This document shows, piece after piece, positions 1 to 13,259 of a stretch of DNA of 64,000 nucleotides. Each line of letters begins with the position of its first letter. Within the stretch, counting starts at the first letter, position 1. Source of the DNA: Paenibacillus sp. HGH0039 (GTDB lineage Bacteria > Bacillota > Bacilli > Paenibacillales > NBRC-103111); NCBI RefSeq assembly GCF_000411255.1, contig NZ_KE150413.1, forward strand, positions 2,456,580 to 2,520,579, given 5' to 3'. The position numbers were made by a program, and so were the translations under genes. The notes beneath the pieces were generated by a model. That model had not been told where the DNA came from, did no database searches, and saw nothing but the letters and a program-made list of their open reading frames with translations.

Positions 1-403
1 CGGAGTCGGGCTGGTTGTCCGGGAAGCCGGGCGAAATAGGCGCCGGCGCCGAAGATTCCCGGGGAGCGTCGGAATCGCGATCGTTTCGCCCGCTGCGGGC
101 ACCCAGCCGGTTTCTCGCCGCATCCAGCATGGCGGGCGAGAGATCGGCCGCGGTCATTTCGCCGCCGGGCGGCAGCAAGGCCGCCAGCCGCTCCGTGAGC
201 AGGCCCGTGCCGCAGCCGATTTCCAGCACCGGCGGATGGCCTGCTGGAATACGGGCAAGCCGGCTATGCGGCGGCGGCAGCTCGTCCCGGATCAGCCGGG
301 CAAGCTGCGCGGTCATAAACCGCTGAACCGCGGCATTTTGGTCGTAAAGCCCGGCTGCGCTCCGGTCAAACTGACGCCGGATTCTGCCGCTCAGATGAGT
401 CAT
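1..403 (-). CDS. bioC: Malonyl-ACP O-methyltransferase BioC, 3' end outside window
   Basis: SAM-dependent methyltransferase that methylates the free carboxyl of malonyl-ACP so that fatty acid synthesis can build the pimeloyl chain of biotin. The visible N-terminal 134 residues begin MTHLSGRIRRQFDRSA and contain the SAM-binding motif I, VLEIGCGTG, near residue 80. The rest lies beyond the left edge. The ATG at 403 lies 37 bp inside the preceding bioH-like gene, so the two are probably translationally coupled. It is the last visible gene of the bio operon. Family assignment is firm from the BioC-type N-terminus, the methyltransferase motif and the context. Confidence 0.85.
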   Translation of the reverse strand, partial: MTHLSGRIRRQFDRSAAGLYDQNAAVQRFMTAQLARLIRDELPPPHSRLARIPAGHPPVLEIGCGTGLLTERLAALLPPGGEMTAADLSPAMLDAARNRLGARSGRNDRDSDAPRESSAPAPISPGFPDNQPDS

Positions 404-1294
404 TCCACCAGCTCCTTATCGTTTCGGCGGTTTGCCGTTCTTTTTGCAGAAAGGGAACATGGCCGCGTCCGGCGGCTTCCACGAGTACGGTCTGCGGAAC
501 GCCCGTTTGTATTTCCAGTGCCGCGCCGTAAGGGCATACCTTATCGTGCGTACCGTGAATCAACAGGGTCGGGCAGTGAATGTCCGGCAGCACGTCCCGC
601 ACATCCTCGGCGACGAGAAGCTCTAGGCCGGCGATAAGCCCCGGCACGCTCCAACCGCTCGCTTCGGGAAGTCTGGCGTCAAGTCCGTCCCGCCGCTCCT
701 CTTTCGTGAACATCAGCCTGCGGAACTGCTGAAGCACCCGGTCCGCATCTTGGCGGAGCGCCGGAATCATGGCCTGCACGGAAGCGGGAGCCCAGCCTGA
801 GTGTTGCTCGGCGGGCCGGCGCACAAAACAGGCGGTGGCTCCGAACAACACCAGCCCGTCGGCTAATCCTTCGGAAGCGAGCCGCAGGGCGAGCAGCCCG
901 CCCAGTGACCAGCCCGCGATCAGCAGGGGAGCCGGAAGCGCACTCTCATGCGGTTCGCCATGCGATTCGCAAGCCCGGAGAGACAGAGCGAGGCGACGGA
1001 CCGAATCCGCGATAGCCCCGGGGGATTCCGCCGAGCCGTAATCCGCACAGAAATGCCGGAATTCCGGAAGCTCCCGCCGGACATCATCGAAGACGGCAGG
1101 CGGCATGCTCCAGCCGCTGAGCCACAGGATCGAACCGCTTTTTTTCGAGAAAGCACGGGGACGTTCATAATATGCACTTGGTTGGAGGCCAAACTCCGTG
1201 TTAATGGGTGTGGAGTGCTTTGCGCGCTGTTCTGCGCCGCCGTGCTCCTTCACCGGGTGAACGCCCCGGCCGGGCGTTTGAGAAAGGGCACGCT

Positions 1295-1298
<4 letters not shown>
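366..1298 (-). CDS. bioH: BioH-like pimeloyl-ACP methyl ester carboxylesterase (alpha/beta hydrolase)
   Basis: Alpha/beta hydrolase expected to remove the methyl ester from pimeloyl-ACP methyl ester, ending the BioC/BioH route to the pimelate moiety. The nucleophile elbow GWSLGG (Ser131), the acid in HGTHDKVCP (Asp252) and the histidine in GRGHVPF (His280) form a complete triad. The ATG at 1298 overlaps the bioF stop as ATGA, which supports this start. The catalytic Ser is about 48 residues further in than in E. coli BioH, and the first 50 residues are low-complexity and not recognisable as hydrolase. An internal GTG at residue 16 is another possible start. The BioH role rests on operon position; the fold itself is clear. 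Confidence 0.8.
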
Positions 1299-4649
<3,351 letters not shown>

Positions 4650-4672
4650 GCAAACCGCATCCTTCCATTTTA

Positions 4673-4708
4673 ATTGTCAACCTCATGCGTTAAATACAGG
4701 TTAACAAT
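4673..4708 (-). promoter_or_regulatory. BirA operator (biotin repressor box)
   Basis: Dyad ATTGTCAACC - 16 bp - GGTTAACAAT, matching the TTGTNAACC-N14/16-GGTTNACAA pattern known for BirA. Nine of ten positions in the arms are symmetric. It lies 24 bp upstream of the bioA start and overlaps the predicted -10. Holo-BirA (biotinyl-AMP bound) would repress the operon when biotin is sufficient. Confidence 0.9.
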
Positions 4709-4732
4709 ATAACGTTCATTCGAAAATATCAA
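4704..4732 (-). promoter_or_regulatory. Predicted sigma-A promoter of bio operon
   Basis: On the minus strand, TTGATA (4732-4727) and TATTGT (4709-4704) are 17 bp apart. The -10 falls inside the right arm of the BirA operator, as expected for repression by exclusion of RNA polymerase. A second reading, TATATT with a 15-bp spacer, is less good. Confidence 0.5.
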
Positions 4733-5131
4733 GTTTGCAGATAGAATGATAGAGGAGAGGTGGGGAAAAGATAAAGATTTCCTTAAGCTTCCATAGAGGG
4801 GCCTCAAGACTCTCTCTCAACACAGCTTCTCGCCTAGCTTTCCGGCAGTAGAATGCCATTTCCTCACAATTAATTTCTTCGTGGTAAAAATCTTACCTAC
4901 TAGTCATATCTCCTTACACATCCAGCTAAAATCTATTGAAATTCAAGGTCCAATTGACCGTGTGTATTCTAGTCACTTGCGTTTGTGAAGCCTAAAAAAG
5001 TTTATCATGTCATATTCATGTTATGTATACGCGGCTCAGTAATAATTTTGGTCACTAAAATAAAATTCCAATTAAATTTAATCGCTTACATTTTGCTTTA
5101 AAAATTTTATTTATAATACATGTTATTTATA
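4733..5131. other. AT-rich intergenic region without a gene
   Basis: About 400 bp of much lower GC than the flanking genes, between the divergent bio operon and the ROK-led operon. I see no open frame with a ribosome site and no RNA gene. A perfect 12-bp palindrome, ATTAAATTTAAT, lies at 5071-5082, about 50 bp upstream of the next promoter. It could be a site for the ROK repressor, but that is a guess. Confidence 0.5.
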
Positions 5132-5160
5132 TTGACACCGTATAAGGCTATGACTATTAT
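5132..5160 (+). promoter_or_regulatory. Sigma-A promoter of the ROK/asparaginase/peptide operon
   Basis: Consensus -35 TTGACA (5132-5137), 17-bp spacer, -10 TATTAT (5155-5160). It lies about 125 bp before the GTG start of the ROK regulator and leaves a long AT-rich leader. It is the only strong promoter seen before the run of same-strand genes to 14729. Confidence 0.7.
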
Positions 5161-5287
5161 TATAAATATCACTGGAGAATATAAAGAAAAAAAGACAAAG
5201 TTTTCGTTAAATATTCGTTAAAAACATCAGTTTACAGTCAAAATCCTCATTAATTAATTCATTGATAAAAATAATGGAGAATGAATA

Positions 5288-6445
5288 GTGAAAAAACATG
5301 ACCAGGATTTTATGAAACGCCAGAATCGGCTGACGGTGTTTGAGATCATCAAACACCAGCAGCCCATCTCCCGGGCTTCCATTGCCAAGCAGACCGGGAT
5401 GAGCCCAACTACGGTAAGCCGCATTGTGGCGGAGCTTGCAGAGGAAGGGTATCTGCTGGAGTCCGAACAGGTCTCTGCCGGGCTCGGCAGGAAGTCCACG
5501 CTGCTTGAAATGGTTGATGCCGCCGTGCTCTCGGTAGGCGTTGAGCTGGACCGCCATCAAGTAAATATTGGCATTGTGGATTTGCAGGGCAATGTTGTAG
5601 CCATGAGCCAATATCCGCGGTCAGTGGAAGAGAGTCCCGAAGTTACGCTGGAACGCGTTGGAACAGAGATTGACCAGCTTACGAAATCCAATGAGATCGA
5701 CTGTGAGCGGATCATCGGAGTTGGTGTCGGCCTTCCCGGGATTATAGATAATGACACGGGAGAAGTTATGTTCTCCGTACAGCTCGGTTGGAGAAATGTC
5801 CGGCTTGCTGAACGGCTTAAAGAATTCACCGGTTATGATGTGGCGGTGGACAACGAGCTCAAGGCCAAGGCCCTGGCCGAGCATCTGAAGGGCGCGGCGA
5901 TTGGCTCACAGCGGACCGTCCTGCTTGGTTTCGGGAATGGAGTAGGTTCGGCGTTCATCATGGAAGGGGAGATCTACCGGGGCAGGACGAACAGCGCCGG
6001 TGAAATCGGCCACACGACGATTGATCCGAACGGCATGCTGTGCGACTGCGGGAAGGCGGGCTGCCTTCAGACTTACATCAATATCAAATCATTGCTGTCG
6101 GAAGCGAACAAGATCCGGCCGGTCCGCTCGATCGAGGACCTTTTTGAAGCCAAGAAGGCAGGGGAACGCTGGGCACTGCATCTGATCGAACGCGCGCTGA
6201 TGTACATGGCGATCACCATTAACAATGTGGTCTGCATGTACAACCCGGACAGTGTCATCCTTAGCGGGGAATTGACCGACAAATTCCCGGAGATCCTCGA
6301 TGAGGTGGTCGACCTGTGTTATTCGAAATATGTGTGGGAGCCCCTCAGGGGTGCCTTCCGGATTCTGAAGTCTGAACTGCATGAGCAGGGCGTAGTCATC
6401 GGCTCGGGATTGATTTCGCAAAACTGTTTTTTTTCATTGGAATAA
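5288..6445 (+). CDS. ROK family (NagC/XylR-type) transcriptional regulator
   Basis: DNA-binding sugar-responsive repressor. Residues 15-55 form a winged helix-turn-helix (ISRASIAKQTGMSPTTVSRIVAEL), and residues 80-385 form the ROK domain with the zinc motif CDCGKAGC (Cys252, Cys254, Cys259) after His242. The position that is ENDxN in ROK kinases reads VDNELK here, which fits a repressor rather than a kinase. The start is a GTG at 5288. It is the first gene of the operon and probably autoregulates it in response to a sugar or sugar phosphate released by the downstream enzymes. The ligand is unknown; the GlcNAc or fucose family is an inference from the fucosidase and kinase downstream. Confidence 0.9.
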   Translation: MKKHDQDFMKRQNRLTVFEIIKHQQPISRASIAKQTGMSPTTVSRIVAELAEEGYLLESEQVSAGLGRKSTLLEMVDAAVLSVGVELDRHQVNIGIVDLQGNVVAMSQYPRSVEESPEVTLERVGTEIDQLTKSNEIDCERIIGVGVGLPGIIDNDTGEVMFSVQLGWRNVRLAERLKEFTGYDVAVDNELKAKALAEHLKGAAIGSQRTVLLGFGNGVGSAFIMEGEIYRGRTNSAGEIGHTTIDPNGMLCDCGKAGCLQTYINIKSLLSEANKIRPVRSIEDLFEAKKAGERWALHLIERALMYMAITINNVVCMYNPDSVILSGELTDKFPEILDEVVDLCYSKYVWEPLRGAFRILKSELHEQGVVIGSGLISQNCFFSLE

Positions 6446-6498
6446 GTCAGAGCAGTTAGCAGGGAAGAGAAGGATTGGACATTAAGGAGGGGACAACG

Positions 6499-7515
6499 AT
6501 GAGATTTACCCCATTAGTTGAGGAGTACCGCGGCGGTGTGCTGGAGAACGTGCACTACGGAGCGGTCAGCATCGTGGATGAGAAGGGCCGAATCCTCTAT
6601 TCGGCAGGTGACCCTGAACATCTCACGTTTCTAAGGTCGGCTGCCAAGCCGTTCCAGGCGCTTCCGGTTATGAAAAGAAAAGTTGACGAGGTGTGCGGAC
6701 TCACCGGACAGGAGGCAGCCTTGTTTGCTGCATCCCACCGTGGAGAGCGCTTTCATATTGATGCGCTGGAATCCATGCTTCTGAAGACAGGCATCCAGGA
6801 GGAAGGGCTGCACTGCTGTGAGTCGTATCCGCTCAATGAAGATGCGAAGGCCGAGCGCCACCGGGACCGCGAACCTAAGCGGAGAATCTTCCATAACTGC
6901 TCGGGCAAGCATACCGGACTTATTGCACTGAGCAAGCATATGGGCTGGGATGAGCGGACGTATTACGAACCTGAGCATCCTGTTCAGAAGGAGATTGTGG
7001 AGACCCTTGCTTATATTGCAGAGGTTCCCGAAGCTTCGATCCCGCAAGGGATTGACGGCTGCGGACTGCCGATCTTTGCACTACCGCTGCACAAGATCGC
7101 CTATTCCTTCCTGAAGCTGGCCTGTCCGGACCTCATTGAAGATAAGGAGACACGGGAGGCGGCGGCCCGGATCGCCCGGCTGATGAATGAGTACCCCGAT
7201 ATGATCGCGGATACCCGGTTCGTCTGCTCGGAGCTGCTCAAGGACCCGAACCTGTCGGCCAAAGGCGGCGCAAAGGGAGTGTACGGCATTGGGCTGAGAA
7301 ACGAAAGACTCGGAATTTCCCTTAAGGTGTCCGACGGTTCCGAACAGGTGTGGCCGAGCATTATCGCTTCGATCCTTGAGCGCCTCGGCTACAGCAATCA
7401 AGAGACCATTAACCGCTTATACAAGCTTGTACCGAATTCCATCGTCAATGACGGGGGAACGGAAGTGGGAGAACGCCGGGCGGTGTTCGAACTGAAGCCT
7501 TCATCCAGGGAATAA
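6499..7515 (+). CDS. Zinc-type L-asparaginase (Rhizobium etli / Asparaginase_II family)
   Basis: Cytoplasmic enzyme expected to hydrolyse L-asparagine, or an asparagine derivative, to aspartate. It is not of the bacterial type I/II (EcAII) fold but of the Ser-Lys family represented by R. etli asparaginase. The SAAK motif gives Ser47/Lys50, NCSGKHTG gives Cys134/Lys137 and GIDGCGLP gives Cys188. These match, with a constant offset of one, the catalytic and metal ligands I recall for the R. etli enzyme. The ATG at 6499 follows AAGGAGG and is preferred over an upstream in-frame start at 6475. Its place between a ROK repressor and a peptide transporter suggests a role in processing imported Asn-containing compounds. 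Confidence 0.85.
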   Translation: MRFTPLVEEYRGGVLENVHYGAVSIVDEKGRILYSAGDPEHLTFLRSAAKPFQALPVMKRKVDEVCGLTGQEAALFAASHRGERFHIDALESMLLKTGIQEEGLHCCESYPLNEDAKAERHRDREPKRRIFHNCSGKHTGLIALSKHMGWDERTYYEPEHPVQKEIVETLAYIAEVPEASIPQGIDGCGLPIFALPLHKIAYSFLKLACPDLIEDKETREAAARIARLMNEYPDMIADTRFVCSELLKDPNLSAKGGAKGVYGIGLRNERLGISLKVSDGSEQVWPSIIASILERLGYSNQETINRLYKLVPNSIVNDGGTEVGERRAVFELKPSSRE

Positions 7516-7587
7516 CCTCCAATCCTGCAAGTAAGCATACCGGACATGGAGCGATTCTATATTAACTACTTTTGAGGAGTGAGACGA

Positions 7588-9189
7588 ATGAAGGTTCAAG
7601 GGAAAATGTGGTCCACACTAATGCTGCTGCTGATCTTCGCTGTAGTTGCCGCAGGTTGCGGAGGTAATACGGAAACTGGCAAGGAAAGTGCGAATACGGG
7701 CAAGAGTGAAGGTACTCAGACCGTATCCAAAAACAAAAAAGATGTTGTTATTGCCATTAATGCTAACTTTATTACACTGGACCCTCACAACACGAGCGAT
7801 ACTCATTCGATTACCGGAGCAAGAACCATGGTTGAAGGCCTGATGGGCTTCGACGAGAACATGAAAGTCGTTCCGGTGCTGGCCGACTCCTACAAAATTA
7901 GTGATGACGGTCTGGTATACACGTTTACATTGAAGCAGAACATCAAATTCCACGACGGTACGGATTTCAATGCCGAAGCAGTTAAGGTGAATCTGGACCG
8001 AATCCGTGATGAGAAGAACAACCTGAAGATGCGCAAGAGCTTCGCCAAAGTCAGCAAAGTTGAGGCTCCGGATGCCAAAACCGTAGTCATCACCTTAAGC
8101 GAACCGTATAACGCCTTCCTGAACAAAATGGCGATGGCCCTGATCGTAAGCCCTAAAGCACTGAAGGAGCAGGGCGAGAATATCGGTAAAAATCCGGTAG
8201 GTACAGGTTCTTTCAAATTTAAGGAATGGGTGCAGGGCGACCGCCTTGTGGTGGTGAAGAACCCGGATTACTGGCAAAAGGATCTGCCGAAGGTGGAGAG
8301 CATCACCTTCAAGCCGGTACCGGAGAACGGTTCCCGGATTGCGATGCTGAAGACAGGGGAAGCGGATTTCATCTATCCGATGCCAACTGAACAAGTCTCC
8401 CAAGTAGAGGGGGACAGCAATATTGTGGTAGATAAAACGGATTCCACAATTGTCCGTTACGTCACACTCAACACGATGAAGAAGCCGTTCGATGATGTGA
8501 AGGTTCGTCAAGCGATTAACTATGCGATTAACAAAGAAGCTTACATCAAAGTCGTCAAATCCGGTCTGGGTGTGAAGCTGGATTCTACCATGTCTTCCAA
8601 GACGCAGTACTACTCCCAGCAGAGCGGTTACGACTACGATGTGAAGAAAGCAAAGAGCCTGCTTGCAGAAGCCGGTTATCCTGATGGTTTCACGGCCGAG
8701 ATCTGGGGCGAGAATGATTCCGAGACAATGAAAGGCATGCAGTTCATTCAGCAGCAACTGGCTCTTGTTGGCATCAAGCTGGATGTGAAGTCGATGGAAG
8801 GCGGTACCTTGTCTCAGCAGATTAACTCCGCTGCTACACCAGAGCAGGCCAAGATCCAAATGTGGTATGTAAGCTGGTCCCCGTCTTCCGGTGACGCAGA
8901 CGGCGCTACAAGAGGTCTGTTCAGCAGCGAAATGTTCCCTCCGGCAGGAGCCAATACGGCGTACTATAAGAATCCGAACGTGGATCAATGGATTGCCGAT
9001 GCCAACAAGGCGACTGATCCAGAAAAAGCGAAATCCATTTATGCGGATATTCAAAAAACAATCTGGGCTGATGCCCCATGGGCCTTCATGGGTGTGGATC
9101 AGGTGATTTCAGGCAAGAGAGCCAGCCTGAGCGGCGTAAAAGTATTACCGGACGGCTCCATTACCGTTCGTGATGTGGAAGTGAAGTAA
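7588..9189 (+). CDS. Peptide ABC transporter substrate-binding lipoprotein (SBP family 5)
   Basis: Extracytoplasmic solute-binding protein of the DppA/OppA type that delivers peptides or similar ligands to the permease encoded downstream. A signal peptide with lipobox VAAGC ends near residue 24, so the mature protein is lipid-anchored at Cys. The family-5 pattern KFHDGTDFNAEAVKVNLDR lies near residues 125-145. The ATG at 7588 is chosen because GAGGAG lies 8 bp upstream. The mature N-terminus is a short Gly/Ser/Lys-rich linker. Ligand specificity cannot be read; the operon context favours a glycopeptide or dipeptide. Confidence 0.9.
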   Translation: MKVQGKMWSTLMLLLIFAVVAAGCGGNTETGKESANTGKSEGTQTVSKNKKDVVIAINANFITLDPHNTSDTHSITGARTMVEGLMGFDENMKVVPVLADSYKISDDGLVYTFTLKQNIKFHDGTDFNAEAVKVNLDRIRDEKNNLKMRKSFAKVSKVEAPDAKTVVITLSEPYNAFLNKMAMALIVSPKALKEQGENIGKNPVGTGSFKFKEWVQGDRLVVVKNPDYWQKDLPKVESITFKPVPENGSRIAMLKTGEADFIYPMPTEQVSQVEGDSNIVVDKTDSTIVRYVTLNTMKKPFDDVKVRQAINYAINKEAYIKVVKSGLGVKLDSTMSSKTQYYSQQSGYDYDVKKAKSLLAEAGYPDGFTAEIWGENDSETMKGMQFIQQQLALVGIKLDVKSMEGGTLSQQINSAATPEQAKIQMWYVSWSPSSGDADGATRGLFSSEMFPPAGANTAYYKNPNVDQWIADANKATDPEKAKSIYADIQKTIWADAPWAFMGVDQVISGKRASLSGVKVLPDGSITVRDVEVK

Positions 9190-9300
9190 TCGTTACTTAA
9201 GGACGAACAAGTCCGGGGATACGAGCAGGGAGCAAGAAGCAGAAAGTAAGAAGCTAGAAGCACTAAGCAAGCAATAGCTTGGGGTTGTTGATGCAAAGCA

Positions 9301-9337
9301 AGGGGCCGTTTCTGTCTGTAGCTGAGGAGCGGCCCCT
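9301..9337 (+). terminator. Hairpin between binding-protein and permease genes (attenuator-like)
   Basis: Inverted repeat AGGGGCCG / CGGCCCCT (9301-9308, 9330-9337) with a 21-nt loop, followed by CTT but no long U run. It sits in the 180-bp gap before the dppB-like gene. Such hairpins often give more mRNA for the binding protein than for the membrane genes, by partial termination or 3'-end protection. Confidence 0.5.
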
Positions 9338-9368
9338 CTTATGTACTTGTTCAATGAAGGGGGCTCAC

Positions 9369-10298
9369 ATGATGGGAAGATACGCGCTACAAAGACTACT
9401 TGGAGTCATTCCGCTGCTGTTTGTCGTATCGGTGCTGGTCTTCATGTTCATACACTTAATCCCCGGCGATCCGGCTCGGCTTGTCGCGGGCAAGGAAGCC
9501 ACGCTGGAGGAGATTAACGGCATACGGGCACAACTCGGGCTGGATCTGCCGCTATGGCAGCAATATTTCAATTATATGGGCAAGCTGCTGCATGGCGATT
9601 TGGGCAGTTCTCTGCGGTCCGGCCTGCCGGTATCCGACATGCTGATGAGCAGATTGACGCCAACCCTTATTTTAACGTTTTTGAGCTTGGGCTGGGCATT
9701 AATCATCGGTCTGCTGATCGGTACGATCTCTGCGGTTAACCGCAACAGATGGCCGGATTACGTGGGCATGCTGACCGCAATTTCAGGCATCTCGATCCCA
9801 GGCTTTTGGCTGGGGCTGGTGCTGATTCAGATCTTCTCGGTACAGCTCGGCTGGTTCCCTACCGGCGGAGTGGATTCCTGGAAGTCCTATATTCTGCCTT
9901 CCCTCACACTTGGAGCGGGAATTATGTCCATGCTTGCCCGGTTCTCCCGCTCATCCATGCTGGAGACGATGCGGGAAGATTATATCCGGACGGGACGTTC
10001 GAAAGGGCTTAGAGAGTTCGTCGTGGTTGGACGCCATGCGCTGCGCAACTCGCTGATTCAGGTTGTCACGGTGGCGGGTCTGCAATTCGGGTTCCTGCTG
10101 GGCGGCTCCGTGATGGTGGAGACGGTATTCAGTATTCCGGGTCTTGGAAGGCTGCTTGTGGATTCGATTTCTTTTCGGGATTATACGGTGATTCAAGCGC
10201 TGCTCCTGCTGTTTGCGACCCAATTCATCCTTATTAATCTGATCGTTGATATGCTGTACGGTGTGCTGAATCCGAAAATCAGGTATGCGTCTAGCTAG
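9369..10298 (+). CDS. Peptide ABC transporter permease, DppB type
   Basis: Inner-membrane permease subunit with about six membrane segments. The N-terminus (RYALQRLLGVIPLLFVVSVL followed by IPGDPA) is typical of DppB/OppB. The EAA-like cytoplasmic loop around RSKGLREFVVVGRHALRN contacts the ATPases. The start is taken as the first ATG of the ATGATG pair at 9369, after GAAGGGGG. It pairs with the DppC-type gene 12 bp downstream. Confidence 0.92.
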   Translation: MMGRYALQRLLGVIPLLFVVSVLVFMFIHLIPGDPARLVAGKEATLEEINGIRAQLGLDLPLWQQYFNYMGKLLHGDLGSSLRSGLPVSDMLMSRLTPTLILTFLSLGWALIIGLLIGTISAVNRNRWPDYVGMLTAISGISIPGFWLGLVLIQIFSVQLGWFPTGGVDSWKSYILPSLTLGAGIMSMLARFSRSSMLETMREDYIRTGRSKGLREFVVVGRHALRNSLIQVVTVAGLQFGFLLGGSVMVETVFSIPGLGRLLVDSISFRDYTVIQALLLLFATQFILINLIVDMLYGVLNPKIRYASS

Positions 10299-10310
10299 GG
10301 GGGGAACAGG

Positions 10311-11222
10311 ATGGACAACAATACAACGGTGATGGGAGCCGACTCCTCAGGGGCTGGTGTGACCCTGGTGACGAAGCCGACCAAAGGCCGTGCAGCGGAG
10401 TTCTTCAGCAAGTTCTGCAAGCAGAGAGGGTCGCTTGCAGCAGGCATTTTTATTATTTTTCTGACGATTATAGCGATCTTCGGTCCGCATCTTACACCTT
10501 ATGATCCGAATGTGCCGGATTATGATGCGCTCATGACTGGTCCATCGGCCGCGCATTGGGCCGGAACCGATGAATATGGCAGGGATATCCTGAGCCGTCT
10601 GCTTGACGGAACAAGGTTGACCTTGGCGGTCAGCTTGAGTTCCGTGCTGATTGCGGCTGTGCTGGGTACCGTGCTTGGATTGCTCAGCGGATATTACGGA
10701 GGCTGGCTCGACCGGCTCATCATGCGGGGCAGCGATGTGCTGTTCTCCTTCCCGGATCTGCTGCTGGCTATCGGGATTGTGGCGATTCTGGGCCCGGGAC
10801 TGTCCAATGTGGTCATTGCCGTTGCCGTGTTTGGCACGCCGTCATTTGCGCGGATTATCCGCAGTGTCACCTTAAGCGCCAAAGAGACTTTATTTGTGGA
10901 AGCAGCCCGCTCGATGGGCGCGAAGAACGTGCGCATTATATGGCAGCATATTTTTCCGCAGACCGTGCCGAGTGTGATCGTGAACGTAACGATGAAGATC
11001 GGCGGTGCGATTCTGGCGGCATCCTCCTTGAGCTTCCTGGGTATGGGGGCGAAGCCGACCGAACCGGACTGGGGCGCGATGCTGAGCATGGGGCGCGACT
11101 ATTTGAGCATCGCTCCGCACATTGTGTATTTTCCCGGGATAGCGATTTTTCTGGCTGTACTTGCTTTTAACCTGGTTGGGGACGGACTGCGTGATGCGCT
11201 GGATCCCAAGACGAAAAATTAA
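10311..11222 (+). CDS. Peptide ABC transporter permease, DppC type
   Basis: Second permease subunit. The family hallmarks are the [14 protein letters not shown] sequence after the first membrane segment and the EAA loop with [21 protein letters not shown]. It has an N-terminal cytoplasmic extension of about 40 residues, usual for this type. It lies between the DppB gene (12 bp) and the DppD gene (14 bp) in one transcription unit. Confidence 0.92.
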   Translation: MDNNTTVMGADSSGAGVTLVTKPTKGRAAEFFSKFCKQRGSLAAGIFIIFLTIIAIFGPHLTPYDPNVPDYDALMTGPSAAHWAGTDEYGRDILSRLLDGTRLTLAVSLSSVLIAAVLGTVLGLLSGYYGGWLDRLIMRGSDVLFSFPDLLLAIGIVAILGPGLSNVVIAVAVFGTPSFARIIRSVTLSAKETLFVEAARSMGAKNVRIIWQHIFPQTVPSVIVNVTMKIGGAILAASSLSFLGMGAKPTEPDWGAMLSMGRDYLSIAPHIVYFPGIAIFLAVLAFNLVGDGLRDALDPKTKN

Positions 11223-11236
11223 AGGGGGACAGGGCC

Positions 11237-12238
11237 ATGACACCCAGACTGCTTGAAGTGGAAGGATTGAAGACAGAGTTCAGACGTGATGGCGGAAGCG
11301 TACTGGCAGTGTCCGGCATTGATTTTCACATCAATAGAGGTGAAGTGCTGGGGCTGGTCGGCGAGAGCGGCTGCGGCAAAAGTGTGACTTCCTTGTCGAT
11401 TATGCGGCTACTCAAGGATACACCGGGAAGGATTGCCGGCGGGGCAGTCCGGTTCGAAGGCACCGACCTGACTCAGATTCAGGAGAAGGAGATGCGGAAG
11501 TTCCGTGGCAATGAACTGGCGATGATCTTCCAGGAGCCGATGACCTCCCTGAACCCGGTGCTGCGAATCGGACGGCAATTGGAGGAGCCGATTATGCTGC
11601 ATCTCGGATACAGCCGGAAGCGTGCACGGGAGCACGCCATTCATACACTGAAGCTGGTCGGGATTCCCCGGGCGGAGGACGTGGCCGATGAATATCCGCA
11701 CCAGCTGTCCGGCGGAATGAGGCAGCGCGTGATGATTGCGATGGCCATGTCGTGCGGCCCGAAGCTGCTTATTGCCGATGAGCCGACAACGGCGCTTGAT
11801 GTGACCATCCAGGCGCAGATTCTGGACCTGATGAAGCGATTGAAGGAAGAACAGGAGATGGGCATGCTGTTGATTACACACGATCTCGGTGTTGTGGCGG
11901 AAATGTGTGACCGGGTGGTTGTTATGTATGCGGGACGGGTTGTGGAAGAGGCACCGGTTCAGGAGCTATTCGCAAATCCCCAGCATCCGTACACCAAAGG
12001 CCTGATCCAATCCGTTCCCAAGCTGCGCCAGAAGGTTCGCCGTCTGGAATCCATTCAGGGCAATGTGCCTGACTTAAGTGCGATGCCTCCAGGCTGCAAA
12101 TTCATGCCGCGATGTGCGTATGCGATGGAGCGGTGCCTTCAGGAACCGGAGCTTCTGCTTGTGGAAGGACAGGAGCAGCGGAAAAGCCGCTGCTGGTTGA
12201 CGCAAATGGATACACCGGAAGGGGGAGACAACCAATGA
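11237..12238 (+). CDS. Peptide ABC transporter ATP-binding protein, DppD type
   Basis: Nucleotide-binding subunit. Walker A is GESGCGKS near residues 42-49, the signature [16 protein letters not shown] lies near residue 157, Walker B is [12 protein letters not shown], and the switch is THDLGVV. The C-terminal oligopeptide-transporter domain carries a Cys-containing motif ([14 protein letters not shown]) that in relatives binds an iron-sulfur cluster or stabilises the fold. The stop overlaps the DppF start as ATGA. Confidence 0.93.
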   Translation: MTPRLLEVEGLKTEFRRDGGSVLAVSGIDFHINRGEVLGLVGESGCGKSVTSLSIMRLLKDTPGRIAGGAVRFEGTDLTQIQEKEMRKFRGNELAMIFQEPMTSLNPVLRIGRQLEEPIMLHLGYSRKRAREHAIHTLKLVGIPRAEDVADEYPHQLSGGMRQRVMIAMAMSCGPKLLIADEPTTALDVTIQAQILDLMKRLKEEQEMGMLLITHDLGVVAEMCDRVVVMYAGRVVEEAPVQELFANPQHPYTKGLIQSVPKLRQKVRRLESIQGNVPDLSAMPPGCKFMPRCAYAMERCLQEPELLLVEGQEQRKSRCWLTQMDTPEGGDNQ

Positions 12239-13221
12239 TACAGTCACATACAGAGACTCCGCTGGTTGAGGTAAAGGGGCTGCGCAAATCTTTTGCCGTG
12301 AAAAAGGGCTGGTTCGGCGCGGCCAAATACTTGCGCGCAGTGGATGGTCTGTCCTTCGCTATACGCAAAGGGGAGACGTTCAGTCTGGTCGGGGAGAGCG
12401 GCTGCGGGAAGTCTACGACCGGGCGGCTTGTGAATCGGCTGCTGAAGCCAACAAGCGGTGAAGTATGGTTCAACGGACAGAATATCAGCAACCTTTCCGA
12501 CAACCAGATGCGTCCAATGCGCAAAGATATGCAGATGGTCTTTCAAGATCCATACGCATCGCTCAATCCGCGGATGAAAGTGAAGGAACTTGTGGCTGAA
12601 CCGCTGCTGATCCATACGAAGCTCAGCGTGAAGGAGCGGGATAAGCTGGCCCGGGAACTGCTGGAGACAGTAGGCCTCAGCAGCATTCATGCCGAGCGCT
12701 ATGCCCATGAGTTCAGCGGCGGCCAGCGGCAGCGGATCGGGATTGCCCGGGCGCTGTCCGTACGTCCGAGCCTGATCGTGGCGGATGAGCCGGTCTCGGC
12801 GCTGGATGTGTCCATCCAGTCCCAGGTGCTGAACCTGATGCAGGATCTGCAAGAGGAGTATGGCCTGACGTATCTGTTCATTTCCCATGATCTGAGTGTG
12901 GTTGAGCATATTAGCGACCGTATCGGTGTGATGTATCTGGGTACGCTGGTGGAAACGGCGGACAAAGACACGCTCTATGACCGTCCGCTTCATCCATACA
13001 CCCAGGCGTTGTTGTCATCCGTGCCGGTTCCAGATCCGAATCAGAAGCGGGAGCGCATTATTCTAAAAGGGGACTTGCCGAGTCCGGTTGATCCGCCTTC
13101 CGGCTGCCGGTTCCATAACCGCTGCCCGGCCTGCATGGATATTTGCAGGCAGCAGGAGCCGGTATTCCGGGAAGTGGAACCCGGACATCAGGTCGCCTGC
13201 CATCTCTATAATGAAGCCTGA
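12235..13221 (+). CDS. Peptide ABC transporter ATP-binding protein, DppF type
   Basis: Second nucleotide-binding subunit. Walker A is GESGCGKS, the signature [16 protein letters not shown], Walker [13 protein letters not shown] and the switch [12 protein letters not shown], all canonical. The C-terminal Cys motif is [14 protein letters not shown]. The start at 12235 is fixed by the ATGA overlap with the DppD stop and an upstream GGGGGAGA; a longer reading from 12112 would lie inside the DppD gene. Its intact SHDL switch contrasts with the altered switch in the DppF-type domains of the second transporter locus. Confidence 0.93.
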   Translation: MIQSHTETPLVEVKGLRKSFAVKKGWFGAAKYLRAVDGLSFAIRKGETFSLVGESGCGKSTTGRLVNRLLKPTSGEVWFNGQNISNLSDNQMRPMRKDMQMVFQDPYASLNPRMKVKELVAEPLLIHTKLSVKERDKLARELLETVGLSSIHAERYAHEFSGGQRQRIGIARALSVRPSLIVADEPVSALDVSIQSQVLNLMQDLQEEYGLTYLFISHDLSVVEHISDRIGVMYLGTLVETADKDTLYDRPLHPYTQALLSSVPVPDPNQKRERIILKGDLPSPVDPPSGCRFHNRCPACMDICRQQEPVFREVEPGHQVACHLYNEA

Positions 13222-13259
13222 TTAGGCGGCTTATTACAATGCCTAAGGAAAGGATCGCT

